From contig NC_092576.1 in the NCBI RefSeq assembly GCF_037975245.1, positions 10,981,111-11,045,110 of the forward strand: DNA of 64,000 bases, given 5' to 3'. Position 1 is the first letter of the stretch. Each line of letters opens with the position of its first letter. This stretch comes from Apostichopus japonicus. Taxonomy: Eukaryota > Echinodermata > Holothuroidea > Aspidochirotida > Stichopodidae. Positions 14,161 to 27,500 of the stretch are shown piece by piece. The position numbers and the translations under genes were made by a program. The notes under the pieces are model-generated. The model searched no databases. It worked only from the letters and a program-made list of their open reading frames with translations, and was not told the origin of the DNA.

Positions 14161-14287
14161 GTGTAACACCAGTGACTTACGTAGAGTTTACGTCGGTTGC
14201 GTACGAAGTGTAGCGCCCAAGAAGCACGGAGAATAACTCCAGTGACTCACGGAGAATTTACGCCGGTTACTCACGAAGTGTAACGCC

Positions 14288-14510
14288 AGTGACGCACGGA
14301 GACTTTGCGCTGGTGACACACGGGGAAGCTTACCGATTACGGACAAATTGTTACGCGGTTGACTGATGGAAGATTTACGCATGTCACGCAAGAAGTGTAA
14401 CGCCAATGACGCACGGGAAAGTTTCATCGGTTACGCATGAAGTGATACGCCAGTGATTAATGGATACTTTACGTCGAGTATGCATAAATTGTAACGCCAG
14501 TGACGCACGG
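14288..14510 (+). repeat. Array segment duplicated from about 7388-7600
   Basis: Both segments run through the same rare variants in the same order (gcgctggtgac, ggggaagcttaccgatta, tgttacgcg.ttgact, gtcacgcaagaagtgt, gggaaagtttcatcggttac, gtatgcataaattgtaac). The offset is about 6900 bp, bracketing the homogenised core. This fits an old array split by later expansion of its middle. Confidence 0.7.
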
Positions 14511-16612
14511 AGAGTTTACGCCTGCTACGAAGTTTAATGCCAATGATGCACGGATATATTACACTAGTTACGATGGTTATGCTGGTTACGACGGGCGGGC
14601 GCACGGAAAGTAACACGAGCGACGCACGGTGAAGTTACACCGGTTACGCACGGAGGGTAATGCCACTGAAGCACGGAGAGTCTTAGCACGGATTGTAAAG
14701 CCAACAACGCACGGAGACTTTACGCCGGTGACGCATGGAGTGTCAGGCCAACTCATAAGGAAATTTCGCCGGCCTCGCACTGAATGTAATGCCAGCGAGG
14801 TACGTAGAGTTTACGCCGGTTACCCAATCGTGTAACGCCAGTAACCCACTAGGAACCTTTGCCAGTTAGACACGAAGCTGGCAAACGGAGAGTGACGCCA
14901 GCGACGTACGGAGATTTTACGCCGGTGACGCACGGAGTGTAACAAAAACGCACGATGAAGTTCTGCCGGTTACGCACGGTGTGTACAGCCAACTCAAAGT
15001 TTCGCCTTTTACGCACGGAATGTAACGCCAGCGACGTACGGAGAGTTCACGCCGGTCACCAACTGGATTTTTTGCCAGTTAGGCACGAAGTGTAAAGTCA
15101 TTGACGCAAGAAGAGTTTACGCACGGATAATTTTCGCCGGTTTCCTAAGAAGTGTAACGTCTGTGAAGCACGGAGACTTAACGCGTAACGAAAACGCTCG
15201 TAGAAGTTCCGCAGGTTACGCACGGAGTGTAACACACGACGCACGCAGAGTTTACGCCGGTGACGCGCAGAGTTTAACGCCATTGACGCACGGTGGGTTT
15301 GCGCATTAAGTATAACGCCAGTAACGATCTGGTAGTGTCGCCGGTTAGGAACGAATTGCGAAGGCTGTGGAGCTTGGAGAGTTTATGCGTACCAAGAACG
15401 CTCGAAGTGTCATGACGATAAGTGTGATGACGAACGTAGAATTTACGCCTATATGGATGGTTATGACGGGCTGGCAAACGGAGAGTGACGCCAGCGACGC
15501 ATGGAGATTTTACGCCGGTGACGCACGGAGTGTAACAAAAACGCACGATGAAGTTCTGCCTGTTACGCACGGTGTGTACAGCCAACTCAAAGTTTCGCCT
15601 TTTAAGCACTCAATGTAACGCCAGCGACGTACGGAGAGTTTACGCTGGTTACCAAAAAGTGTTACGCCAGTGACCAACTGGAATTTTGGCCAGTTAGGCA
15701 CGAAGTGTAACGCCAGTGACGCACGGGGAGTTACACTGGTGACACACAGGGAAGTTTCACCGGTTACGCACAAAGTGTTACGTTATTGACGAAAGGATAG
15801 TTTACGCACGGAGTCTATTGCCAGCGACGCATGGAGGTTTTACAAATTAAGTGTTACGCCAGCTACGCAGGAGAGTTTACACTGTTTACCCTCGAAGTGT
15901 AACTCCAGTGACGCACGTAGAGTTTACGACGGACACTCACGTATTGTAAGGCCAGTGTTCCACTTGGAAGTTTGCCGGTTCATTACGAAGTGTAACGGCT
16001 GTGTAGCACGGAGAGTTTACGCGTACCGAGATCGCACGGGCAAGTTCCGCCAGTCACGCTCGAAGTGTCATGATGATAAGTGTGATGACGAACGTAGAAT
16101 TTACGCCGGTAAGGATGGTTACTCCGGTTACGCACGAAGTGTAAAGCCAACTCATGGGGAAGTTTTGCCTTTTACGCACGGAATGCAACGCCAGCGACGT
16201 ATGGAGAGTTACACTGGTGACGCACAAGGAAGTTTCACCGGTTACGCACAAAGTGTAACGTCATTGACGCAAGGAAAGTTAACGCACGGAGTATATTGCC
16301 AGCGACGCATGAAGGGTTTACACATTAAGTGTAACGCCAGCGACGCACGGAGAGTTTACACCGGTTACGCCGGAAGTGTAACGCCAGTGACTCACAGAGA
16401 GTTTACGCCGGTGACGCACGGAGTGTAACGCCTGCGACGCAAGTGGAAGTTTCGACGGTTACGCACTTAGTGTAACGCCAGTGACGCACGGAGAGTTTAC
16501 GCTGGTTAATTACGAAATGCAGCTCCAGGTATATACTGGGAAGATTCTCCGATTACGCACAAAATGTAACGCCAGCAACTCACAGAGAGTTCACGCTGGT
16601 TAAGCACGGAGT

Positions 16613-19600
16613 GTAACCATGTAACCATGGGACCATGTGGTCGGTATATATGTCGTTTTAAATCCTTTGTTCTCTATAAACAAATTTATGGTGGTCATTC
16701 ATTCAACATCAACCCATTTAACAGTATCATGACTCTCCTAACAAACCTACCATGCTAGTTTACATAGAAACATAACTTACACCTATCACCGACTATATTT
16801 AGGAACCGAGATTTAGTACAACTTGACAGAATTATGAAGTAATGAAATAATTTTCCATGCTGTAAAATTTGACGAGGATAGGGAGTCGTTTGTTGAAATT
16901 AATTTTTATCGATAATATTATTACACTCGCCATTCTTTATTACTAGAACAATACCTGTGTTTTAATAACATAGTTAATTATAGGCGCTTATCATAACTTA
17001 GTTTAGTTTTAAAAACTGTGTTTTCATTGTCCTCTTGTCCATCTTTACATTAATGCCATATTCGTGAGAGATATTTGATGATATTCTCCATGTTTGGGTC
17101 TTTATCGCATAAGATGTTATATACAGGGTTAGCTTGTTTGTAAAGTAGTCATGTTTTTAGTCTAGCGGAATATTCTTGCGCCCTAGATTCTCTTTCTACG
17201 TAGTCATTGTAAAGTGATATATGGGTTTACGCAGTGCGATTTAAGATTTTTTTTCTATATAGCATGCTGGTCTGGTTTCTGGTAACGTTCCCTCATGTGT
17301 GAGCATTGATGGAACTTTCAGCTATCAATACACATGCACAAGGACAACTCAAATGTTGCTCGACTGCGTCCAAATATCACAAGTGACTGATATTGTCCTA
17401 TTTGAAAAGTACAAGCATAGCACAACGTATAGGGAAGATCTATTTCGCCCAACATACAGTAACTGTGACCAACAGAGATCCTACCATTGTACAATATTAC
17501 TCAAACAGTAGTTATTTTCCCCGTAAGTACTCCGTATTGTAATGTACGTCTTTGAAGCGGTGGTCGTTCGCCTTTATACTAGACCTATCATTTTTATTTG
17601 CCTGCTGTGATTTGATCATTTTTAGTCAAGTACTACACCACCACTTTTTTTTCCAGTTTCCATACAGTTATTGTAAATACAGCATGAATTTTCGTATTTA
17701 ATGTTGTTCAATGTACACATTGGAAATTATCGTAAAACCATCAACAAGAAGAAATCATGTCAAAAACTAAACTATCTACAAAGAGTTACGAAATGTACGG
17801 AACGTAAAATACAACTTTGCATGACTGTATCAAACTATACAGCACTAGGGCATGCGTACAGCTATTGCAAGCCTCGTGTGAAATAATTTAAAAACAACTC
17901 AGTTTATAGGACGCTAGGCTTGCTATATACAGCAGGCTGTTTACTCTAGATGACGCTAGAGGATATTGATCAAAATACAAACATTTTCAAACAAAGTCCA
18001 AATTCCCACAAAGTTGTTCATGCAAATAGACTTTGAAGCCACTGATGTTGCACTATTTCGAATGTCAGTTGTCAAATTACAGAACAAAGTATTGTCCAAA
18101 GCTCTAGCTTCAATCTAAAACCGAAAGAAACTGACGCCTAGAAGATCTCTCTAAAATTATACCAATGCTACTGCAGTCTACATTTACGTGAATATTTTGT
18201 CAACGAAAATAGTTACAACACATATCAACAACAGCTAAACTGATAGTTCTAATGATAGAGCACTGACACCCATGGTGTCCAAAGTCTCTGCCCTCCCCTA
18301 CGGTATAGATGGTGTTATCCATATAACACTGTTCCTGGTGTTCGTATTCCATCCTTAAAGACTTCTTTAACGGCACCATCTTTTACCAACTGTGTCAGAT
18401 GGAAAAGTTTGAAGACCAAAGTATTTTTTCCTTAACTAGTGTTACAACTGCACACCTTCATCCGCTTCATTGAGGATGTTTCCATTATTTTGGACTTGGC
18501 CAAGGAAATCTGGCAGTACTCTTGATACCATTATTATTAGTTGCCTATTTAATTCACAATAGACTATTTAAAAATCATTGTAACATAACTATATCGACCC
18601 TAAGAGTTCTCTTGTAGACAGATCTGTGAACATTGTAATATTTATATATATAACTCCCATGTGAGGTAAAATCAAAATGGAAACCAACCGGTGTATTCTG
18701 AGGCCTATGTAGATTATAATTTATGTTTCTATACGTAAATCTAAATGAAAGATTGTGCTAAGAAATAGTAACTAGTTCATAGTCATCTGACTGATTAAGG
18801 TAAGGCTGAACGTGTGGCCAAAAATGGATTTCATAACTATGAGAACTTTATTGAAAGTCGTTACAACGGAATTTGGATCGTTATGACTTTGGACACCTTT
18901 TCATGTGGCATCTGACAGCTGTTTGATATTTTGGAATAGATAACCTCTATTCCTGATAAATTGGGGACAAAAATTCCCTTGTACCTTAATGGATGCGATG
19001 ATTTCCAGTCTCGTTGAACAAGAGAGTGGCATGCACAGGATCTCGAGGTAGGGAGATTCAAAAATTTCGCGGACCGTCTTATTTACGGGTACAAAGCCAA
19101 TGGCCAGAGGAGAATGAATTATTTGATAAGGGGGAGGGGGTAAGGTCCTGAAGATTTTGAAGCTGAATGCCGTACAAGGTGTTTTATGGTCCCCTTCCCC
19201 TAGAATAAAATAAATTGTACATAAATTGCTCAGCTTTATTTTGGTAGTTGAAAAGTACACTTTTGATTTATGTTATTTAAAAATGCATTTTTTTTGGGAA
19301 AACATTTAGTTCAGTTTTAGAATGCACGAAACGAATCTGAACTTTTTGAGGTTATTTTGTAGTCTGTCTCCTCAAATCAACCCCACCCCTCACCCTCACC
19401 CGCTCACCACAAAAAAAAAAAAATGCACAAACGTGCGTGTATACCTAAGTTTTAGCATATTAGCAAGCTTACAAATGCAGCATTACATGTCAAAATTTCA
19501 TTTTGTTCGGGAGAGTAGCACAAACCCACTAGATGGGAGTCTTCAACTCTCATGTAGTGGGTTTTGTGGTCTTCAACTCTCTCGTTCAAAATCCTGAATT

Positions 19601-20279
19601 TTCCCCTACATACTCTTTGGCTGTCCCTACATTTCATTTTTCATGCCAGCAATGTACTCACTATGTGGTATTTAAGGGTAAAACCGATGGAATTCTGCCA
19701 TTATGTCAAAGTGCTCATAGTAGCGTAATGTCAACAGGCAAAAGTATAAAATTTGATGTAAAACATGATAGAAATTGTGACTTTTGTTTCGCTTATTTGT
19801 TATAAATTGCAACATTCTGGTATAACAGTCAAATCTTTGAAAGAGAAACTGCTGTTACATCTTACAATGTTTTCTTGTTTGTAATATCTGTGTTCTAACT
19901 TGACCGACGTATATCTGCAAAAACAAGTGTTGTTGAGGGAATGGCCGTAAACCTTCCCAGATTTATCCGTTTTTCTTTCAACAATTGCTACATCTATACT
20001 AACTGACGTGCTTATATGAAGAGAATATATATCAATAAAACATACATAATCAGGTCAAAATTCATTGTTTGAAACACATTCTGTACAAAGCTTAACACGG
20101 CCAATGTGGTCGTGTATGACATAAACAAATCCGAGGTGGAAAAAACTTATGGTTTTGCGTATGGTGTTGCAAATTATGTCTGTGCACGGTCCCGAACAGT
20201 TCAGATCTACGGAACTTTACAGTAGTTCCGATTATCAAACATCATTAAGACATGATAATTGTATTCGACATGAATTCCC
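16613..20279. other. Gene-poor AT-rich DNA
   Basis: No domain, splice-consistent exon or named element is recognised. A C-rich then A-rich stretch lies at 19380-19425 and a G-rich stretch at 19129-19144. Short open frames (for example 17299-17511 and 19322-19597) have no features that distinguish them from chance. Confidence 0.5.
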
Positions 20280-20990
20280 AATATGTTCCATGAAATGGAA
20301 AGAATATATTGATCAATCAGTACTTTACCTCTATCAGCAACATGTGGACTTTAATCAAGACTGTTTGCTATTAAATAATTTAGATTATTCATTATATGTA
20401 TTTCTTAAAAAAAAGTGGACTTTGATACCGTTCTGCCTATAGCTAGCTATACACATACATACATATCGCCTACACTTTTGACGGCGTGACGGTTGCCTTG
20501 TCTTGAAACTATCGGCAGTATATAGAGCATAATTTGCTTGTGTTTTTCGTTCCATTGGGTTCAAATACCGAATTGCTTATTTGAAGTTTCGTTCTTGATA
20601 ATGTAAGTGTAGCACAATTTACTTCGTACTATTAAAATAATGATCATTAGCAAAATACAAGATACTATTTTAACATTTGGTAATGGGCTGCAGTGCAAAT
20701 ATCAAATAGCACAAACAGCATAGCCACTCAGTTACATACATATACAATTTTGTCGCCATTTTGATTTTTTTGCTTTGTTGAGTGGTTTGTATTAAAGTTT
20801 TGTTCGCGAAAAGGTTAGTGTAACACAAATGACTATGTAATATTAGAGTAATATATATATAAGCGAAGTACTAAAGACTATTTAAATATCTGGTATTGGC
20901 GTGCAGTGTAAAAAACCAACAAATAAGATAGCACAAACAGCCGAGCCAGTCATTTACATTAGGCAGACTATATTAACTTCATAAAGATTT
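20280..20990. repeat. Diverged interspersed repeat, copy A (with internal repetition)
   Basis: 20333-20550 resembles 22244-22460. Shared strings include gtggactttaatcaag, atttagatt.ttcatt, ggactttgataccgttct, cctatagctagc and gcgtgacggtt. Within copy A, a segment of the gaagtttcgttcttgataa type near 20583 recurs in altered form near 20795 (about 210 bp on), and agcacaaacagc occurs twice. No coding capacity is seen. It could be a non-autonomous element or a plain segmental duplication. Confidence 0.65.
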
Positions 20991-22229
20991 CATTAATTCC
21001 GTTCAATTCCGTAAATTCCATTAAAAATTTTCAATTTACCTTTTACATGTGATTGATATACATATTACTAAAACGTGTCAGCCTCACAGATTGTTGAGTA
21101 ATGTTTGGAATCATCCATTATCTGCTAATTAACATCCACTTTGTGAAAAAAGTCCCTCACGGAGGCCCCCCCCCCCCAAGCAATACAACTATTTTGGGGC
21201 ATTTTATTTTTAATTCTTTACATTGTGACATTTTCTTCATGCAGAAAAATTCTGTAGAAGTCAACATTATTTTACTTCAATTAAATATATGCAATGTATA
21301 AGCACTCAAGAACTGTGTAGCACACAGTGGTGGAATAAAGTCATTTGCCAACATCGTAGGTAACTTATTTAACGGTTGTAGTCAGTAAAGATGGTATCTA
21401 TACTTTAACGGAATACCAAAATGTCGTTAAGCTTTGCATACTGACACGACGAGGGACAAATTCAATGCCGATGTGGACTCAATAAGCTAACACATGAAGA
21501 CGTGAACAAGGCGAATGTAGCCGATATCTTTACCTTGCTGACGATTTGGGATTTGCTAATAGAACAATTTAACGTATATTAAGTGATTCAATTCCCATTA
21601 AATACGTAATTTATGACTCTTCCAGTTGACCACTCCTGCTGTGTCAAGCTTAGTCCATCGTTATCAGCATACATAGTTTAAAACATATATAGGAAAAATT
21701 CACAACCATCAGTAGAAGTCGAAACTTAGAAAGAAGTCGACGAACCTTTTCGAGGACTGCGACTTTGCACTCCATCGCCCTAATGTGCAATATAATACGT
21801 ACAAAGTGATTAAGTTTCAGAATGACCGCTTAATCATGTACCCGGTGAAGACCGGGCTTCGTGGTGACGATGGTTTCAGGCTATATACCATAACATACAG
21901 TTTCTGGGCTCGGTTCTCTTTATCTGGTAATTAATTAGCACTTATATAATACACCGTATATAGCAAAATTTTATTATATCGTATAGAGGTATATTTTACA
22001 AAAAAAATCGAAACAATTAGCGGATACTAAGCCGACCGTAAAGGCATGTTGAAGAAGTAATATCCATGGATACGAATAATTTTGTGAAACTCTGGAGGTT
22101 TTGTGGGTAAATCATGACACAGGTAACTCCACATCAAATGCCGTATTTATTGTAGCGAATGTACACATTGAGATAACATAGAATGGTTTGCTTTATATTA
22201 CATCGAAATCGAAAGAAGATTCAGATCAC

Positions 22230-22700
22230 TGAGTAATTTGACCCTATCAGCTCCGTGTGGACTTTAATCAAGTCTATATACTGTTCAAGAATTTAGATTG
22301 TTCATTTCATGTATTTCTTATTACAACTAATTAACTCCCTATAGCGGACTTTGATACCGTTCTTCCTATAGCTAGCATTACACTTACAGACATATAGCCT
22401 ACACGATTGTTCGCGTGACGGTTACTTCGTCTTAAAACTATTGTGTAGTTCATAGATTATACATTGCTTGTATTTTACATTTATTTAGGTCCAAGTACTA
22501 AAATATTAACTTGAAGTTCCATTCCTGGAAAGGTACGTGTATCACATTTTACTACGCAGTATGAAACTAATGTACAATTTAGCAAAATATAATGTAACAT
22601 TTTAGCATCCAGTAATGGCGTGTATTTTAAATACCAAGTGAATTACAAACAACAGAGCCTTCAGTTATAGTACATGGATTATTTTAACTCCATTCTGATT
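22230..22700. repeat. Diverged interspersed repeat, copy B
   Basis: Second copy of the repeat at 20280-20990, offset about 1.9 kb and in the same orientation, with several indels. It retains the ggactttgataccgttct and cctatagctagc blocks and the following gaagttcc.ttcctgga block. Confidence 0.65.
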
Positions 22701-23029
22701 TCATTCATGTCGTTCAGAGCTTCTTATTATCATAATTTGGCATATTATAGTCAATATAGTTAATTTCACTTGCATTTCACTTTTGAAATAAATATCGCAA
22801 ATTGTATAGCTTTTTTTTAACCTGTACTTCACTAATATAATAATAAAACTATTTATTATACGAATTCATGAGAACTGTTTGGAATCTGTCATTATCGTCG
22901 AATTAAAATAAAACACATGACTATTAGTTCGTGTATTTCCTTTCATCGCCGAGCCTATAGCCAATAGGATTTACTCGTTCATTCATAAACATAATATACT
23001 GTCAAGTTGTTAGTAAGGCTTCCGTCCCG

Positions 23030-23950
23030 GCCGCTCTACAGACCTTGCTCTTATAGACACCATGGACAAACTCAACAAAGTTCCATTCTTGGACGCCTTC
23101 TCTTCATCATGTATATTAATGACTTAACTTATGTATCTAAGAATGTCTAACTTGTCTTCTTTACTGACGACACAAATATCTTCTTTAGTGAATCGAACCC
23201 ACATCGCCTGGAGGAGCTGGTGTGTAGTGTAGTTAAGCTATATTTTGATTGGTTTGCTATTAATAAACTCTCACCAAATGTGGCAAATAAAGCTATATGG
23301 TCTTCAATGACCTGACCAGCCGGAGTAGTTTTGAGTTTAATATATCCATTTATGGTAACTTGCTGATAATGTACAATTCATCGGTGTCTATATTGATTCT
23401 AAGCTATCGTGGAGCGATCATATTTGTAATGTTGCATCTCAGACTGATAAAGTCGTTGGTATACTAGAAAGGCTGAAGAATTTGCTCCCTAGAAATGCTC
23501 TGCGTACAATCTATCTTACTTTCATCTACCCCTACCTCAGCTACTGTATGGTTATTTGGTCTAGTGCTAGTAGATCCCAACTGCACAGGCTTAATATTCT
23601 TCAAAAGCGTGCTATTAGACACATCACTTGTTTCAAACAACGTGACCATACAAATCATTTATTCAAGTCACTGAACCTACTGAAACTTACTAACATAACG
23701 AACACCAGTATTGCTACTTTCACCCACCGATCCCTTCACGACCATTTTCAATGATTACTTCTCAAACTACCTATCACACAACTTCTTAACCCATGACCAC
23801 AATACTCGACAGTCTACATTCCTGCATCAAGACATCATCCAGACTTCTTCACTATGTTACAATCTTTGAAACCGTGCAATCAGGCTCTGGAATTCCCTTC
23901 CTTATTATGTAACCGCTAATCCAAGCATTCATTACTTTTGAAAAACGGTG
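23030..23950 (+). mobile_element. Degenerate LINE (non-LTR retrotransposon) reverse-transcriptase remnant
   Basis: Translated in shifting frames, the interval shows the hallmarks of a LINE RT and its C-terminal extension. These are an IYINDLTYVS-like segment, FTDDTN at the place of the catalytic F/YADD, and WFAINKLSPN. They are followed by FIGVYIDSKLSW, LRTIYLTFIYPYLSYC and RLNILQKRAIRHI. Stops and frameshifts interrupt it (for example a TAA just before the catalytic motif), so it is dead. Only the 3' half is present. The longest open piece is 23482-23754. The order of motifs fits Jockey/CR1/RTE-like LINEs; the exact clade is not determined. Confidence 0.85.
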
Positions 23951-24078
23951 TCGCGTTATTTTGTTGACAGCTACTAAGTGCAAGCCCAATTCTTGTTTTC
24001 ATTGCTGTACTTGGATTGAACTTGTAGAACGTAATTGCTACATGTGTCTTCATATCAACTTGCTGTTAAAATTATCAT

Positions 24079-24128
24079 GGGTTGGGAAGGGGAGGGGAAG
24101 GGAAGGGGAGGGGTTTGAGTGGTTGGGG
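24079..24128 (+). repeat. G-rich tract with quadruplex potential
   Basis: Eight runs of three or four G separated by one to five bases, then a further GGGG, within 50 bp. It lies just 3' of the LINE remnant and may belong to its 3' UTR. Confidence 0.6.
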
Positions 24129-24487
24129 TGTTTTTCCTTTTCTACTTTGTGGTTCAAACCTAGATGTCTCTTTTCTGCTAGTCTTCGTAGTTGTTCATTT
24201 TTTTCGATGTTTTTGTGTATTGTATACGGGAGTGCACATATTCCTTGTCGATTCCAAGTCCTTGTCGATTTCTGTACACTTCCTTCAACCTCATGTTTAT
24301 ATAATTTGTGTAATTACAATTTATGTTATGTTGAATCTGTTGTGTTTATAAATTATGTGATAAAGCAAACAAAAGAAACGAAACGTCTCACATTGAAATA
24401 TATGACCCCACGATTTCTGCTCTAGTGGGGAGTTTTTTTTTGTCTATTTTTTATTCCCCTAATTCTCATTTGTTTTACACTCGTGAC

Positions 24488-24560
24488 CAGGGCCGTCTTA
24501 ACGCATGGGCCCACTGGGCCCTGGCCCAGGGCCCCGCGATGTCAGGGGCCCCGCAATCGT
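24488..24560. mobile_element. Possible terminus of a hAT-like DNA transposon
   Basis: A strikingly GC-rich island (cagggccgtcttaacgcatg followed by nested gggccc palindromes) in AT-rich DNA. Many animal hAT-type termini start with CAGGG and have this look. I found no opposite terminus in the window, so this is a lone end or chance. Confidence 0.3.
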
Positions 24561-27500
24561 AGTAACTCCACATATCGGCAGTTCACTCTCTATATATTGA
24601 CATCGAGCCGTAGTTAGTAACAAAGGGAGTTCGTTGTATTTGGTATTTCGGTTGACATTAGCATTCGATAACCAGATCTACAACAATACAATTGTTGTAC
24701 TTCTAATTTGCCCGAGTGTTTAATGTGTAGAATTACTGGATTATCACGAAAGTGAATTGTAAATATCATTCCACAGTACGTTATGTACTACATTGCATGA
24801 GATTGGTAGTCTTGGTATGCTGTCAACACTGCATGACACGATGGACATTTAGTGGAAATGTAAAGATATTAGGGACGTTTGCAAGGGGGTCGTTTGAAGT
24901 CACTATGAATGGCGATCTTGAACTTAATATCAAAAGATTATAGCAGATGTTGTTATACGGACTGTTAAATCTTGTCCAGGGACTTGGGTGTTTCTTTTAC
25001 AGGAGTCTTTATGGATCATTTTAGTATGATTATTATGCAGTTTGGTACAATGATGAAGTGCAATAAGGTAACAAGCACCCGTGTTATTATTTCGTGAATG
25101 AAGATGGGTTTGCTAGCCAGTATACTTAAGGTAACAAGGTAAAAAAAGGCCGCTATTTGCTCAAGAAATCCAGGGACACGATACGGATGTTGAACAATTA
25201 TGTTTAACATCATTGGTAGCATCTACAATAAACGCTCAAAATGAGGGTATTTAAACAAGTGCAGAGGAGTACCGGTCATGTAAACAAAGTTTGGTAGGCA
25301 TATCTGGAAATATAGTCGAAGCGCGTTGAGACATTTCACAAGTATTTCCCTACAGTTTCTTTGACGTAAAGTTAATATCACGGTTGAGAGGAGCGTAGTT
25401 CCACTGGCTTATTTTGTACTTTCTGCTAATATCACAGTACAAGTTAGCGTTTGAATTTTAATTGTGGTTAAACAAAAGCATCGCCAATATATAATTGAAG
25501 TTATTTTATCGGCATGCAATAATTATGGTTTTCGTTCTTGTTCGTCATGGGAACAAACTGGTACAAAAACCAGTTTAAAATCTCAAGCACAATTACTTCA
25601 TCTAAAGGAATGAAATAGGGAGCTGCAAGCAGACAAGTCGACTCTCGATTCCAAAAGAGAGCAAAAGAATGCAAGGAGTTGGGGATCCAAACACTGTTGA
25701 AAGCAGACATTACAGAGATACATTCAAGTAAGACCATTTATTACTAGATTGAACATTTCAAATGAGTCATGTCTTTCAGTGTACTGTATAGAAGATTATA
25801 AGATATGTAATTTGATACAAATTGTTACTTTACCACGTTAAATGTTTAAGCATATTATTATGTGTTATTATAAACAAGCAATGTCCAGTTAGTTTGTACC
25901 TGTCACCAGCAAGTTTGCAAAATAGCATCACACAGAGGCGATATGTTTTGATTTATTCAACAAACCAGGGAATTTTTTTTTAACGTCACATTCACCAATC
26001 ACTCGTCGTGTACTTTCAAACGAAACACAAACAATAAATGATAAGGATACTATGTATCAAAATACAAATCGTTCGGACCACGTGCATGGAACATCTATTG
26101 AAAATAGTCAAATCATTTGTAAACTCGTTGGCTATACTGATGCATATCTACTAAGTAACGAATATCAGCTTCGTTGTTTTTGTGTCCTTTGTATATCTTT
26201 AAAATTCAATAAACAATATGGATGACTGTTCATAGCATGATTTTTACTATTTGGGAGATGATTAGCTTGTTCGCCCGAAGCTTATTTTCTACAATTTCAT
26301 CCACTCTGTAACAGAGACAAGGGTATCAGTTAACTTATAGAACATGTTAGGAAGGCATACCTGTAAATTGTAATAACATAAAATATCAAACCTTTCGAAT
26401 GACCATTCGTATGTTCTTCTCTGTGCTCATATGTGGAGTCATATTATATCGTATACATGGTGATTACTTCATAAAAACATCACAGATGTTGAAACTGAGC
26501 AATAATTTCAAGAAGCTTTTACTGAGAACGTCTAGATTTCAATCAACCATTTCGTTTGTCCTTGTCATTGCGCTAAACAAGCTAAACACACAAAAAAAAA
26601 ACTCTCTGAAAAGATAGCGATGTTGTGCAAAAGTTTCCGTAGTGATGTAAACTGGGGCTAGAATCTAAATTGAGATGAGCGATTTACTCCTTTAACTCAC
26701 TGCAATGTGTTGTTTGTTGTACACTCGCTGTTATTAATAACGTTTAAGATATTCAACAATTCTTGCCTTGTTATGAACATAATACGTGTTATTATCCACT
26801 TCACTATATTAATTGTTGTCAATAGGTCGTCGCTGTATTATGATGTTGTATCAATCTTTCACAACTTTCTGTCCCTTCAAATTATTTGTTTCTTACTTTA
26901 AGGGAACTATATTAAATATTGAGAATAGTATCTCATAAAAAGATGTTAGCCAATTACGATACAACAAGTAATGGCAAAACAGACCGCATTGTTGTAAAAG
27001 TGCTAAAATACAGCTTTCACTTTTACAACATTCATTATGTTAGTACTCCATCAATAAAGCAATTTGCATGAAAAGCATACATAAATGCTTCATTTATGAA
27101 CCTCACATTTGATATTATTCACTTTCTAACATTATATTGCGACCATATCAATTACGCACATCTCATACATTACATTTACTTGACACAACAAAAAAGCAGT
27201 GCTCGTAAAGACCGTAGAATGTAACCAAATAGACCGCTCCATTGCAAATAATGAGTGTTCGCTGTACTGTCCACTTGAAGATGACAATAACAAGTCAAAT
27301 TTATATTATATTTTTACCACGTATATTTCCCTCTTAAAATCTTCAAATTTACTATGCACTGATAGTGTCGACATTTGTAGACATTTACAACTTAAAGTTT
27401 ATGTTTGGTGGTGTTTCGTTGAAATGTTTTCAGTTGAGAGTAGAGTTTAGCCTTCCAAGTTGTTTTATTAATTAAGTATCGGTACCCATTTTTTACATAG

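Larger units (their letters stand above)
5500..16612. repeat. 11-kb minisatellite array, 47-bp unit of two ~23.5-bp half units
   Basis: The whole interval is built from variants of one unit: a half like gtaacgccagtgacgcacgg followed by a related half like tttacgccggttacgcacga, ending in gaagt or gagt. Successive units measure about 47 bp (for example 7161 to 7208), so roughly 235 units fit. It is CpG-dense (ACGC in almost every half unit) and far richer in GC than the AT-rich DNA on both sides. Edges are gradual at the left (first clear units about 5517-5545) and fairly sharp at the right, near 16612. Many 60-110 codon frames in it are by-products of the repetition; the 47-bp period is not a multiple of three. 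Confidence 0.93.

Noticed and set aside
5995-16428. Many 60-157-codon open frames on both strands, several nearly identical to each other
   Set aside because: They lie in the minisatellite and recur only because higher-order copies recur. The 47-bp period shifts frame every unit, and no start context, splice signal or domain supports them.
5500-16612. CRISPR array
   Set aside because: Regular spacing superficially resembles one, but there are no unique spacers, units are contiguous variants of each other, and the sequence is eukaryotic.
18240-18460. Possible minus-strand gene fragment
   Set aside because: Two frames give protein-like stretches, but each is broken by stops and matches no family I can name.
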